Assembly: GCA_037447655.1 (NCBI GenBank)
Contig: JBBHKE010001013.1
Location: 1 to 64,000 of the forward strand
Direction: 5' to 3'
Origin: Zygnema cylindricum
Lineage: Eukaryota; Streptophyta; Zygnematophyceae; Zygnematales; Zygnemataceae
Length of the DNA: 64,000 nt
Of the stretch, positions 21,433-32,988 are shown piece by piece. The position numbers and the translations under genes are program-made. Every line of letters begins with the position of its first letter. The first letter of the stretch is position 1. The notes beneath the pieces are model-generated. The model searched no databases. It had not been told where the DNA came from and saw nothing but the letters and a program-made list of their open reading frames with translations.

Positions 21433-22480
21433 TGTAACTCTGAGACCTCGATAGGTCCACAGAGTAGGCAGCTCACAAGAAACCTCAAAGATAACCATGA
21501 CCCCTTAGTGTTTTAACAAGAATAAATGCCACCTTGGCAGACAAATGCTCTAACCACCTTCACCCGTGTGAAGGGGAGACTCCCATGAGTCGATAGCAAA
21601 AAGAATCTTTGAATTTGCTCCTCTGAGCAGTAGGTTATGGAGGGTCAAAGTTGACCTTTTGTACAAAAGCTCTCTCAAAGATAGTGTTTTATCTACCAAA
21701 TTCTCCGAAGTCGTATCTCTCTCTAAAACTATATCTACTGAAGTACGACACTAATTATAGTACTGTGTTGTACATAAAGGTACAGGTGCGGTGTACTTTC
21801 TGTACGACCATCGTACGATATGGCCAATAAGTCTACACATGTCATTTTTTGATTCATTCTTGTAATCCTTAGAGATGTCTTAATCCAATGTGGTTGTGCC
21901 ATGTGTTAATTGATGTGGCGGTGACCCCAAATTGCCAAAATCCTATTCCGCAATCTCGGCATCCTTCGCAGTCGTCCGATCAAAACCGGGTTTCAATCGT
22001 AGCCGTCATAAATACTTGCGCAATATTTGTTTCGCTGTCAAAACAAAATGCGCGGTATCCCTTTCACAAGTGTATTGTACTCCGTACTTTACAAAACTGT
22101 CTTTATGCATGACATATATATTTCCCGTTAAATGATTGAGTTTGCGTCTAACGGGTTAAATATATGTTAAACCGATATTCTTTAACATTGGTCTTAGGCT
22201 TGTATGATAAAGCTAGCCGCTACCGGCTAACTTGACGGACGGCAGGTACCAAGATGAAATCATGGATCCGTCAACTATTGTTTTAGTAAACCTCCTAAAA
22301 ACAACTGCCTTTCTCTCTCTGGAAAGCACAGGAAACCATGGCTCTAGCTCCCTCTTTAACCTTGAGTGACTGCGACAAGTGTGGGAGCTGAAGAGAGGAA
22401 TTAGAGGCAGACTACCTCAACTGTTTTTCTGCATTTCATTTTAGACCTAGAAAATACTAAAAGAACCATTAATTTCTACA
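21433..22480 (-). mobile_element. 5' LTR of copia remnant 3
   Basis: On the plus strand the LTR runs from TGTAACTCTGAGACC to TTTCTACA (1048 bp, TG...CA). It aligns throughout with the solo LTR at 26356-27416. The minus strand carries an ATG (ATGGAGGTCTCAGAG) a few bases before the LTR end that opens the gag frame. Confidence 0.8.
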
Positions 22481-24404
22481 CCAATTACCTATTCTTTGAT
22501 GGTGAGGGGGGTTTTATTTATGTGGCTAAAATTGTTTCGGTTGCATGTTTAGGTAATTAGACTTTTGTGGCACCTATCATCACGTCTTCATCGTTGTGGA
22601 TGATGTTCGAATTCCATCCCAAGTCATCCCTAAGGTGGAGGAAACCATATTTCCTTTTCATGAGGCTCTTCTCTCCGCCTGTTGAATTATGACACCTGAT
22701 GTTCAAAACCAACTTAAAACTTTTCCATCTCATATTGGTCACAACAACTTCCATCTGCAATCTCGAAACCAAATTCTATCTTTTCTATCCTTCATTGTTG
22801 AAACCAACTTCCATCGACAACACCGGATATCCGAGGTTCCATAGTTTATTAAACGTGCTACCTTCTATTGAATCTTGTCATTGTCTACATTCGTGTTCTA
22901 TGTCGGAGAGTAGTGTGTGGTTGCAAACTACACTATTTTTTTCGACACTTCGTTTGACGTGTAACGAATTCATATACTCTTTCGTCTGGGTTTGCCTCAC
23001 CCTCCAATTCTTGGGCGCCCCCATTATGTCAACAATCGGTCTATTGGGTCGCAAGGGATTCATTTACGTCGTTGTTCGCGTGAGGGAGAATATATTGTCT
23101 CACATGATTTAGTGCGCGAAACAACTGTCGCAATCGGTGTCGAAACAAGTTACAACTATTGTAATTGGTGTCGAAACAAGTTACACAATTGGTGTCGAAG
23201 TAAGTTACACAATGAAATAATAATTTTCTCATATACAACCTTCTCGCTCCCAATCTAGATGTTTTGAAAGTTCTCGGGTTAGTTTGGTTTTCCTCATGGG
23301 GCTGGGAGGACCTCGGGTGATGTGGATCTGATTGAGAACTAGGTGTTTTTTCGCGTGGCGTTAAAGACGGGTGTGGCGGCTTCGGATGGAGCCGCTCTAA
23401 AGGAAAAATATTTTGCTCAACGAGAACTAGTGGATTAGTTTGTCCCATTTGCTGCATAAATATTTGACTCTTTGGACAAGTCTTTCGACAATTTTCTCCG
23501 CAACTATGCTAAGAAACATTTGAAACCCACACATTTGAATCCACAAAACATTTGAATCCCACACATTTGAATCCAGAGGTCTAACGAGTACTCCCCCGAG
23601 CCATCTCTTTTATTTTTACCGTCAACGTATATCGGTTGCCTTTCAACGAGCTTAAGCTATGCCATTCTACGGGAAAGCACGCTAGTGGATGGTAGACAAG
23701 GCTTCGTAGTTCTTCCATCAAAGGATCCACATCCACATCCACGATCTTCGGGGTGTGGACTTTTGTTTTTTATGGTTGTAAGGTGTTATGTGCTATAGGT
23801 CTTCCCTTTATGTGTAGTTATCTTTGATAGCTTTAGCTTTGTCGTGTTGATATTAGTTAGCTTTAACCTTTTTCATTTGTTTTCTTAGCCTTACTCTCCC
23901 TTGGCTTTTGTAGTCTTCAAATGCCATTTTTTTTTACCCCTTTTGTAACTTGATCGTTTGGTTTGGTTTTTTTTTTCATCAAACTTTGGGCAATAATTTT
24001 TTTTTCTTCCTTTCACGTTGTTTTCGAAATATATGAAACGCATCTGAAAGCAAATGTCCACTATGACGGAGCAAATGTCCACTGTGACGAAGTGTCCATC
24101 GTTAAGCTTGTTGTATGTGGTAATGGTTACATTTACATGGTTATAGCACAAGCCTTATTTTGGTTGGGCGTAAGCGTTAACGTCAGCTTGTACTGAATTG
24201 CACAATAGACGTACACAATGGTCATAATTTAATCGATTCAGCTAGGATTTTACTACCAATCCGTTGATTATCTTTGGAAAAAATGTACCAAACTGGTTTA
24301 ATTTTAGTCGTGCTTGATGACATCAACTCTCATTTGAAAACAACAATTGATATGATCGTACAAATAATACGATTCCTATACTACAGGTACCACATGCAAT
24401 TAAG
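22481..24404. other. No gene recognised; short tandem repeats
   Basis: Contains three direct copies of TTGGTGTCGAAACAAGTTAC (period about 25-30 bp) at 23128-23212 and a two-copy 22-bp repeat (GCAAATGTCCACT-TGACG) at 24049-24093. No domain could be recognised in any frame. Confidence 0.45.
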
Positions 24405-25175
24405 TGTTGGGCGCAAGCCAAGTTTAACAATTGAATAAACATTCCCTCTTCTCTTTCGCTTTCTCTCTCTCTTTATTTTTGTAAAGAGAGTGAAAATATC
24501 ACTTTTTTTCCCTTCAATCGCCTTATTTCGTCTTTCACCCTCTATAAAAAAAAATCCAAAATTTTTGAAAAGAGAGGTGTGATAAAAAAGAGGAAAAGGG
24601 AGAAGAGGAGAGAAAGAGAAGGTTAGTTTCCCATTCTCTCCCTCTCTATTATTTTCTTTTCCTGTCCCTCTCCTTTTCCCATTCCCTCTCCCTTTTCTTT
24701 TCCCTCTATTTCTCCCTTTCATTTCCCCTCTTTCTCTCTCTCTCTCTTTCCCTCTCCCTCTCCCTCTCCCTCTACCTCTCCCCCTTCCTCTACATATCCC
24801 TCTTTTCTCCCTTTCACTCCTCCTCTCGCTCTCTAATCTCTTGAAATTTTTTAGAGGGGGAGGAAAGGGAAATAGAAGAGAGAGCGCGAGAAGGGAAGGA
24901 AAAGAGGGAGCGAAAGCAGTTGCCCTTGCTCTCTTCCTCTCCCTTGTTTTCTTACTCTCCCTCCACTAATCTTTTTTTCTGTCCTTCTCGCCTCCCCTCT
25001 TGCGCTTTGTCACTCTCTGTACCATATCCCTTTCATCTTTTTTAAGAATTTTGTGAGGGTGAGAGACAAAATAAGGCGATTGGAAGAAAAAAGTTTACTC
25101 CCTCTCGCTCTCCTCACAAAAATAAAGAGCAAGAGGGAGCTTCTTTCAATGATTAAACGTGGTTTGCGCCCAACA
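24405..25175. mobile_element. Fold-back element with long pyrimidine/purine arms
   Basis: The termini TGTTGGGCGCAAGCCAAGTT and, inverted, TGTTGGGCGCAAACCACGTT match. The inverted similarity extends inward to about 170 bp, including CAATCGCCTTATTT near 24520 and AAATAAGGCGATTG near 25070. Between the arms lie CT-rich (24640-24800) and GA-rich (24855-24920) runs. No transposase is present. Target duplication could not be fixed. Confidence 0.6.
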
Positions 25176-25939
25176 TTTTTTTTATACATGTGATGCTTGT
25201 AGTTTAGGAACCGTAGCATTTGGAAAGCCGCGTCAACTATTATTTTCATATGACGTACGACGTTAACAAGCGCTGAAAAATGTTGATCGATTGCTTACAT
25301 TTTTTCACATGTCGAAGATAGTGAATGGACTAACCGTCAAATCTTAACACGTTGTTTTCATATTGGTACGATTGTGTACGTCGAATGTACAATTTACTAT
25401 AAGTTTGTGTAGGTGATTGCAACCAACCAAAATGACGCATGCGATTTCCATTTTTCTAATAATATAAGTCGATTTTTTCGTTTGAGAGGAAATGGGCTAA
25501 TGGATCTATCTCTACCTTTTTGCCGTAATGAAATGCTCTTTGCTACGATGGAGATTTTCCCTTCAACTTTTGGTCGAGGGAAAGTATGACGTGTGCCTAC
25601 CTACGTACGAAATTATTACATTTTTTCTACTTTACTTTTATTTCATCAGGGGATTAATATATCCACCCACCAACTGATAAGTCATGATTTAAAATGTCTT
25701 GAAAAGCCCCCACCCACAACATATAATTTCCACACTAAGGGCACAACACCCTAGGCGGATAGGTGCTCGACGTTGGAGACCAAGCGTGCTCGGAGAGTAA
25801 ATGGGTTGTGTGAGAGAGGATAGGAGATGATTTGTTTGTGGGGTGGTGAGAAATATGCAAGGGTGAAAGAGAGTGAGAAAATCAAGGAGATGTGACGCGA
25901 GAAGAGGGTGGTTGGTGAATTCGAAGTTTGAGAATGCTC
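25176..25939. other. No recognised gene
   Basis: This is AT-rich sequence, then from about 25690 a purine-rich stretch up to the gypsy LTR border. Nothing could be identified. Confidence 0.35.
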
Positions 25940-26174
25940 TGTCGTGCATGGCAGGGCTACTGTGAATGGCATGCATTAAACCTAGCTTGAGTCGCCGATA
26001 ATAACCAGAATGTAGTCAATCAACATATATGTACACTATTTGCGACAACAACCAGCATGCAAAACATATATACTGCAAGAATCAACAAATGAATCCGACG
26101 AAAGAACAAACATGCCAAACACATGAACTGAAAAAAAACAAAAGATAAGCAAGGTTGGGTAAGTAAGGTTGGAA
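25940..26174 (-). mobile_element. Gypsy LTR fragment (U3 start) of element A
   Basis: TGTCGTGCATGGCAGGGCTA... to GGTTGGAA aligns with 44441-44675 and 48237-48471, the first part (in element sense) of the 1173-bp gypsy LTR. The left border falls exactly where two other copies join TTC tracts. A run of ten C (G in sense), 26175-26184, is the polypurine tract. Confidence 0.65.
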
Positions 26175-26184
26175 CCCCCCCCCC

Positions 26185-26355
26185 AGCTCCTTAGCTTGCA
26201 GGAGAGCTGGGAAGGACAGCAGGCAAGTCGCGACATCCGTGACAGAACCACTATCCAGCTGGGACAGCGAGCAAAGGTGGAACCAAACACTCCATATGAA
26301 ATCCCAGGTTGCAATAGTCACAGAGAAGCATTGATGTTTCTCCATCGGACCGCCG
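26185..26355 (-). pseudogene. PHD-finger second part of gypsy element A
   Basis: The minus strand reads SDGETSMLLCDYCNLGFHME, then C-L-V-P-P-L-L-A-V-P-A-G, the central C-x2-C and H-x2-C of a PHD finger. The last Cys pair is disturbed by a frameshift relative to the intact copy at 48487. The first C-x2-C (CQLC) lies on the far side of the solo LTR at 27417-27450. Confidence 0.7.
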
Positions 26356-27416
26356 TGAAACTCTGAGACCTCCATAAGTCCTCACAGTGGACAGCTTCCA
26401 ACAAGCCTCTAGGATAACCTTGACCCCTTTGTGTTTCAGCAAGATCAACAGCCACCCTGGCATATAAAAACTCTCACCAACTTCACCCTTGTGAAGGGAA
26501 GACTCCCTTGAGTCGATAGCAAAAAGAATCTCTGAATTTGCTCCCTTGAGCAGTAAGTTATGGAGGGTCAAAGTTGACCTTTTGTACAGAAGCTCTCTGG
26601 GAGAGACGGTCCTATCTACCATTTTTTCTAAGTCCTATCTCTCTCACAAACTATATCTACTGGTGTACGGCACCAATCATATGAAACTATCTTACATAAA
26701 AGTACAGCCCCCGGTGTACTTTATGTACGTAATTTTGTACGACATGGCCTAAAAACCGATACATGTCATATCTGGATTCGGTGCCGTAATCCCCGGAGAT
26801 TCCGCGATCCAACGCAATTTCGCCACGTGTCATTCGATGTGGCGATGACCATAAACCGCCGAGAATCTCTTTCGCGATCTCAGCTTTCTTCCCGGTCGTC
26901 CGATTAAATGTAGATTTCAATCGGAGCCGTCATAAATACATGCGCGGTATTTGTTTCGTAAAAGAAACAAAATGCGCGGTACTTGTTTCTTGTCCATACC
27001 GTAATCCGTACGTTTATATAACGGTTTCTATGTAACCATAAACATCCGCCGTTAAATGAATTTTCTGACGTCGTAACATATAAATACAAATCAAACCTAA
27101 TAGTATGTATCGGAATTTCTATACTTAACGGCTAAGGCTACCGGCTACCGGCGCTTTGACGGTCGGCAAGTGCCAAAATCGTGTCACCAGCATATAACTT
27201 TTAGTAAATAAACCTTCCTACCTTTAAATAGAATAATCTTTTTCCTGTAAACCTCTGGATAGCCCAGGTAGCCATGGCTCTAGCTTCCTCTCCAACTTCT
27301 CAGTGACTGGAACAAGTGTGAGAGTTTGAGAGAGAAGTTAGAGGCAGACTTCCTCGGCTTCTTTCTATATTACAATTTAGACATAGAAAATAATGAAATA
27401 ACCATTGATTTCTACA
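26356..27416 (-). mobile_element. Solo copia LTR with perfect target duplication
   Basis: Plus-strand TGAAACTCTGAGACC to TTTCTACA, 1061 bp, is flanked by CGCCG at 26351-26355 and 27417-27421. It aligns end to end with the LTR at 21433-22480. The intact paralogous target is at about 48640-48660, which shows the gypsy PHD region uninterrupted. It most simply arose by LTR-LTR recombination of a complete element. Confidence 0.85.
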
Positions 27417-28664
27417 CGCCGGCATAACTGACACTCGGTGGCCTCGGTAATTCGCATCGGCCACGGGTCCATGTTGTGGGAAAAACCAGGTAGGTAGCAA
27501 GGGGCACATTTCTTTGAATGTTCTAAATCCACTCATCGCCTTTGTAAGCTCAATAATCCATTGAGTCGATTTTCGTAATCCCTACCGTGAAGCGAAACAT
27601 CCGTATCGAGGGTGTCCCACGCCGCAAATAGGCGTAATCTCCCCCGAGAGGGTTTTGCTGAGGGCGAACGGCCACTAGGGTCACAGGAACTGTGGCAGTC
27701 AGGCGTTGAGCAATCGCAAATTCTCAAACCATTGCATTTCCACAAAGACAATGCCGGTTCAATTCTTCCAGAAAAGCATCGTCAGGAGAGTGCAGGCAAC
27801 CTATGGCTGTCTGCACATTTTCATATGGCTTTGGACCAAAACACATAATAGGGTTGAAATTGCCAAACGCCTGTAACGACATTGGATAACCCATGACAAT
27901 ATACCCTAATGATCCATCCTACACGGTAATCTGTTTTTCTAAGCAATGTTTAAGCAAAACACGCTTAAAGGTTTGGACAGCTCACTTTGCCAAACCGTCT
28001 GCTTGAGGATGGTCTCGACTTGTCCGCCAGTGATCGATCAACGCATCGTCAAGCATCTCCTAAAATATGCCGCGGAACTCGGTTCGGTTGTCCATAAGTA
28101 CTTTTGCCAGGGCCCCGTATCGGAGGAGCACATGCTCCTTGAAAGTCGCGGTGGTGAGTTTGGCTGTTTTCTGCGCGAGAGCCACCACTTCCACCCATTT
28201 GCTGAAATTTTTGATAATAATCATAATATATTGCTTGCCCCTTCGCGAAATTGGAAAGGGACCTGCCAAGTCACACGACCATCTGTAGAAGAGCCCTCGA
28301 ATTGGTAGGGACTGAAGAGTCGTTCGGGTTAAGAAGTTCGTAGCCGGTCACATGTGTTGCATTCATGCAACACAGCCGCCACGTCACCCTGCATGCATAA
28401 CCACCAATACTGTGCATGTACCAAGCTCAAAGTCCGTTTAGTGCCATAGTGTCCGAGGTCAGTATGAATCTGGTAGATAAGTGATAGCCGTTCCGTCGGC
28501 CGAGGAACATGGCAATGACTTCCATCTACGAGAAGACGGATAAGTGAGTCCCCATTTACAAGTAACTTTGGGCTCTCTTCCGCACGCGCTCCTCTTCCCT
28601 TAGTAGGGTACCCACTCGAAAAGACTTTGTGGATAGAAATAGGATCAAAGCGCCGTCCCGCCAT
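27417..28664 (-). pseudogene. Gypsy element A integrase region
   Basis: From high to low coordinates: an H2C2 zinc-binding domain (HTDLGHYGTKRTLSLV, YWWLCMQGDV, CNTCDRL, about 28340-28490), then the catalytic core with DLAGPFPISRRG, NFSKWVEVV and VLMDNRTEF (28060-28280), holding two of the three acidic residues. The C-terminal region at 27480-27750 is homologous to 48690-49070 but frameshifted. The LTR insertion at 26356-27416 separates it from most of the PHD finger. It is non-functional. Confidence 0.75.
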
Positions 28665-29784
28665 GGATCGTGTTCAGTTTTGTGATATATAGGTGATGAA
28701 AAATTGTAGATCAAATGCGCTCCAGCCGATAGGGAGGCAACCGTTTCGCCATCAAAATCCTGTCGTACACCATTATCAATGGAGTTGGGCAAAGGGTTCC
28801 TAGAGAGGTCGTCGGCATTCAAACTAAGGAGCCCGGGTCGATGGATTATTTCCACGTCATATTCCTGTAAAATAAGAGCCCAACGGGCTAATTTGCCGGA
28901 TAACTTATCATTGGTCATGAGCCAATGCAATGGTTGATGGTCAGTAAAAAGGGTAAAGGGCTTGCCATAGAGATAATGTTAGAAATGCAAAATATTCCAA
29001 ACTGCGGCAAGGCACTCCCCCTCATAACTATTGTAAGTAGATTCCACTTGATTGTTGCTCCGACTGGCATAAGCCACCACATTTCCTCACTTGTGAGTTC
29101 ACGCTGAGTTAGGATGTCTGCAATAACGGGCTTACCAAAGTCCGTCTTTAGGCAAAATGGAAACTTATGATTTGGGGGACGAAGAATATGAGCAGTGGAC
29201 GGTGCGTCCTTTAATCCTTGAAATACCTCAATCTGGGAGGATCCCCACGTGAACGGAACCGACTTCTTCAACAGTTCATTCAGTGGAGATGCAAGTGTGC
29301 TGAAACTAGGAACAAACCGTCGATAATAATTTGCTAACCCTAGGAATGCACGCAGGCTAGTCAAATCTGTTAGGGCCGAGAGTTAACTGATTGCTTCCAC
29401 TTTGTCTTCTAACGGAGTAATTCCCTCGGATGAATTAAAGTGCCCAAGATAGGGTACGCCTTCGGCCCTGAAAGTGCATTTGGCAGGATGACATTAGAGT
29501 CTTATGTTTTTTAATTCCTTCAATACCCACTCTAAATGCACTGCATGTTCCTCTATAGAGGCTGAAGCGATGATTAAATTGTCGACATAGCAACGGACAA
29601 ACTCACACCCCCCCAAGACCGAGTCCATGACTTTTTGGAATACCGCCGGTGCATTTTTCAGTCCAAAGGGCATAACCGCCCATTCCCATCGTCCGTCACT
29701 ACCCCAAAATGCGGTCTTGTGTCAATCTTTCTCTTATAATTCGATCTAGTTAAATACCTGTGGTAGATCTAGGATACTAAATTC
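28556..29784 (-). pseudogene. Gypsy element A RT C-terminal half and RNase H
   Basis: Minus strand: RT with VMPFGLKNAPAVFQKVMDSV and an active site changed to YVDN (canonical YVDD) at about 29580-29700; the thumb/connection SLRAFLGLANYYRRFVPSFS near 29300-29360; and RNase H ending LARWALILQEYDVEIIHRPG near 28830-28900. Stops and frameshifts are frequent. The first half of RT lies beyond the copia insertion, at 36228. Confidence 0.8.
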
Positions 29785-30665
29785 TGTGGTCTCCATTGAC
29801 CCAAAAAATGAGCAGCCTATGTAAAGCCTCTAAGATAATATTTGCCCCTTCTACTTTCCCGCTGAATAAGCGCCGCCCAGGCACACAAATATTCTAACCA
29901 CTCTCACCCCTGTGAGGATAAGACTCCCCTGAGTCAAACGCAAAAAGAATCACTAAATTCGCTCCCCTGAGCAGTAAGTTATGGCTGGTCAAAGATGACC
30001 TTCATAGATACAATCTCTCTTAGAGAGAGAGGTACCTAAATATTACTAAGTCTTGGTCTGCCTACTCACGACTACCTACTACTAAACCCTAGTCCAATAG
30101 GAACACTATATAGTACAAGAATGTACAATGGGCGATATACTTATTGTACGACCATTGTACGACAAGGTCTACAAAGTGACACCTGTCAAAGCGAAAGCCA
30201 TGGTTCCTCCTCCCATCTTCTCCGGTATCAAATAATGTGGCGCCACGTGGCACCGCGTGACGCTATTTCCATATGCCGCCAAAAGCTCACTTCGCGTGGC
30301 GGCTATAATGTCGGCCGTCCGATCAAAACATATTTTACACGGTTCAGATTCGCTTACATGCAAGAATTGCTCCTTTTGGTTAGTCTGCTATTAATTAGCT
30401 GTTGCGTTAATGTATATATATTTATGAAACCCGTCACGTGTACCGTTTCGTAATGCCTTAATGGTTAAGGCGTCAGGCTATAGAGAATCTAGAGGTCGCT
30501 GGTTCAAACCTAGACTTAGACATCATTTTAGCAAAATACCATTTACTTCAAAAACTGCCACTTTCTAAATATGGCGGCAGCCATGGCGCGCCTTTGATCC
30601 TCACTCTCTTTCTTTAAAGCAAAACTAAAATAGAGAAGTGAACTATTAATTACCTTTTTTCAACA
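29785..30665 (-). mobile_element. 3' LTR of complete copia element
   Basis: Plus strand TGTGGTCTCC to TTTCAACA, 881 bp, TG...CA. The flank AATTC at 29780-29784 pairs with GATTC at 36228-36232 as a one-mismatch 5-bp target duplication. It lacks the 249-bp internal duplication seen in the 5' LTR and carries a tRNA-like block at about 30450-30524. Confidence 0.85.
30450..30524 (+). other. tRNA-like block inside the copia 3' LTR
   Basis: TGGTTAAGGCG (A-box like) and GGTTCAAACC (B-box like) sit about 45 bp apart, with the layout of a Ser/Leu-type tRNA. The T-stem pairs only about three bases, so this is tRNA-derived and not a working tRNA. It reads on the strand opposite the retroelement. Confidence 0.4.
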
Positions 30666-30680
30666 CTCCCCTTAATTCTT
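30666..30680 (-). other. Polypurine tract of complete copia element
   Basis: Minus strand AAGAATTAAGGGGAG ends directly at the LTR start TGTTGAAAA, the expected plus-strand primer position. Confidence 0.7.
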
Positions 30681-31017
30681 AGTCACTTTTCAATTTTAAT
30701 CCACAATTTTGTCTCCAATAAATCAACTTAGGGGAAGGCACTGCTTTTGTCATCATGTCTGCAATCATTTCTCTATCAGTTTTATGAATCAGTTTAATAA
30801 TTTTATTTTCTACCTTCTCTTTGACAAAGCTTAGTCTAGTATATATAAGCTTAGCTTTGAAGTGATGTTTCGGATAAGCTGCAATAAAGATAGCACCTTG
30901 ATTATCACAAAAAACATTTTGAGTTCCACACTTCATGAACCCAAGTTCTCCAAGAAGAGATTTAACCCATATTAATTCTTTGGTGGCAGCACAAGAAGCC
31001 ATGTATTCAGCCTCCAT
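30679..31017 (-). CDS. Copia RNase H C-terminal region
   Basis: The 112-residue frame begins at EAEYMASCAATKELIWVKSL, the conserved end of copia RNase H, and contains CDNQGAIFIA and the terminal DMMTKAVPSPK motif. RNase H removes the RNA strand during reverse transcription. A stop separates it from the preceding RT frame at 31020, within the otherwise continuous polyprotein. It overlaps the polypurine tract at its end, as in other copia elements. Confidence 0.8.
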   Translation of the reverse strand: MEAEYMASCAATKELIWVKSLLGELGFMKCGTQNVFCDNQGAIFIAAYPKHHFKAKLIYTRLSFVKEKVENKIIKLIHKTDREMIADMMTKAVPSPKLIYWRQNCGLKLKSD

Positions 31018-31023
31018 AGTGGA

Positions 31024-31944
31024 CTAAACAACAACTTTTTGTTGCTTGCTACTCCAACAACATGTACCAGATCTAATTTGCAACACATATCCAGTCGTAC
31101 ACCTCCTTAAATACACATCTCCATAACTGGCATCACTCCAAGTGGTGATGTTAGTGTGCTCCCCTCCCAAATGCAACCATAATTCTCTTGTCCCCACCAG
31201 ATACCTCATCACCCTTTTGGAAGCCTCCGTGTCTCTCTTTCTTGGTTTATTTAGATTTCTACTAAGGGCACCTACAGCTGCAGCTATATCCAGACGGGTA
31301 CAATTCATAAAATAAATTAAACTGCCTACAATCTGCCGATAAGGGATATTTTCCATAAATTTTCTTTCTATCTCATCCATCTCATCATTAATGATCAATA
31401 TTCCTCTCTCTTCACTCCCCTCACTCACTTTCTTCAAATCCATAGGAGTAGTACATCCGTTTGCTTTTTCCATCTGAAATTTTTCTAGCATATTACCGAT
31501 TGTTTCTTTTTGAGTGAGTCTTATAATTCTATTCCCTCTATCTCTCTCCATCTGAATTCCCAAAATGTACTTTGCTTCGCCGAGATCTTTCATATCAAAA
31601 CTACTTCTAAGATCCCTTTTTAGTTTGTTAATTTTATCTAAGGACTTGCTTAAGACCAACAAATCATCCACATAAATAGCAATAAATATCACTCTATTCT
31701 CATCCTCAAATAAATATATAGAGTGATCTGAACTAATTCTGATATACCCCAAACTGGTCAGAAATTCAACAAGCTTTATATTCCACTGTCGCGGGGTTTG
31801 CTTAAGCCCATAGATTGATTTTATCAGTTTGCAAACTTTGTTTTCTTCCCCACTTTCCACGAATCCTTTTGGTTGCCTCATGTAAATTTCTTCCAACCCT
31901 CCGTGCAAAAAGGCCGTTTTAATATCCATCTGGTGGATTTCCAT
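31024..31944 (-). CDS. Copia reverse transcriptase
   Basis: The 306-residue frame has MDIKTAFLHGGLEEIYMRQP near its start, GLKQTPRQWNIKL, the catalytic YVDDLLVLSKS at about residues 91-101, the thumb YILGIQMERDRGNR and the connection to RNase H (MRYLVGTRELWLHLGG, SDASYGDVYLRRCTTGY). This is the best preserved RT in the window with all motif residues present. It copies the element RNA inside virus-like particles. The frame is bounded by stops near 32026 and 31021 that interrupt the normal single polyprotein. Confidence 0.85.
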   Translation of the reverse strand: MEIHQMDIKTAFLHGGLEEIYMRQPKGFVESGEENKVCKLIKSIYGLKQTPRQWNIKLVEFLTSLGYIRISSDHSIYLFEDENRVIFIAIYVDDLLVLSKSLDKINKLKRDLRSSFDMKDLGEAKYILGIQMERDRGNRIIRLTQKETIGNMLEKFQMEKANGCTTPMDLKKVSEGSEERGILIINDEMDEIERKFMENIPYRQIVGSLIYFMNCTRLDIAAAVGALSRNLNKPRKRDTEASKRVMRYLVGTRELWLHLGGEHTNITTWSDASYGDVYLRRCTTGYVLQIRSGTCCWSSKQQKVVV

Positions 31945-32028
31945 ATCCTCCGCTGTTGCTATATCTAAAACGATTGTAACAGAAGGAAATCTAACTACAG
32001 GTGCAAAGGTTTCTTCGTAGTCAATCCC

Positions 32029-32988
32029 CTATTTCTGAGTATAACCTTTTGCAACTAACCTAGCTTTGTACCTCTCAATGGTATTATCTGGGTTTAATTT
32101 AAGTTTAAAAACCCACTTACATCCAATCAGTTTTCGGTCTGGTGGACAATCTACCAACTCTCGTGTATTGGCTTCCATGATAGAGGCCATTTTTTCATTT
32201 ATAGGCGTGATCCACCGGCTACTTTCTGGAGTGTTTATGGCCTCTAAGTATGTTTGAGGTTCATCTGGGTGAGACATCTTTGTGAGTTGGATATTTACTT
32301 GTCTTTCTTGAAGTCGTTTACTATTTCTTCTTCCCCCTTCAAAATCGGACAACGGTATGGAAGGCATCCTTGGGTTTCGTTTAGGGAGATTTTCAGCTCC
32401 CCTATCTTCCAATTCCGGTGTCTCATCAAGTTCCTCATCGGTTTCCACTTCGTATTGTGGCGTTGCCTCGGATGTTTTCCTTTCCTCCTTCTCCTTTGGT
32501 AGATCTGCAAATTTTTCTTTTTCTCCCTCTTCCTTCTCTTCATTTTCAAAGTCAAAGTCAGAAAATTGATCCGTTTCAAATCTGATTTTGACTTCCTTAT
32601 TATAATTGAATGGATCAATGGAATTCTCTTCATTAATCACCACTATGTGTTTTACCATAATTATATCTCTCTTTTTCAAGTCATACACTCGGTATCCTTT
32701 TGTGCTCTCATCATATCCTACAAGATATCCTGGCTTACCTCTCCCCTCTAACTTCCATTTAGTCTTATCGGAATCCATACTGTAGACTTGACTTCCGAAC
32801 ACTCTCAAACTAGAGAAATCAAGCATTCTTCTTGTCCACCTCTCATACGAAGTTTCCTCCTTATTTGCTGAAGTTAGGACTCTATTTTTGATGAAATTAG
32901 CATAGTTCATAGACTCCGCCCAAAATTGTAACCATGTCCTCTTATCAGTTAACATACTTCTAGACATATCTCCTAAAGTTCTATTCAC
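32029..32988 (-). CDS. Copia integrase C-terminal half and RT N-terminus
   Basis: The 319-residue frame starts in the integrase core (ERVNRTLGDMSRSML, with the catalytic Glu just before). It continues through the variable, strongly acidic linker (FENEEKEEGEKEKF) and enters RT with WITPINEKMASIM, ELVDCPPDRKLIGCKWVFKL and RYKARLVAKGYTQK. A stop follows where GIDY-EETFAPV would continue. The integrase inserts cDNA into the host genome. The frame is intact over 960 bases. Confidence 0.8.
   Translation of the reverse strand: MNRTLGDMSRSMLTDKRTWLQFWAESMNYANFIKNRVLTSANKEETSYERWTRRMLDFSSLRVFGSQVYSMDSDKTKWKLEGRGKPGYLVGYDESTKGYRVYDLKKRDIIMVKHIVVINEENSIDPFNYNKEVKIRFETDQFSDFDFENEEKEEGEKEKFADLPKEKEERKTSEATPQYEVETDEELDETPELEDRGAENLPKRNPRMPSIPLSDFEGGRRNSKRLQERQVNIQLTKMSHPDEPQTYLEAINTPESSRWITPINEKMASIMEANTRELVDCPPDRKLIGCKWVFKLKLNPDNTIERYKARLVAKGYTQK

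Noticed and set aside
25689-25976. 95-codon minus-strand frame ending in LTR sequence
   Set aside because: No motif, and it crosses the gypsy LTR border; not supported as a gene.
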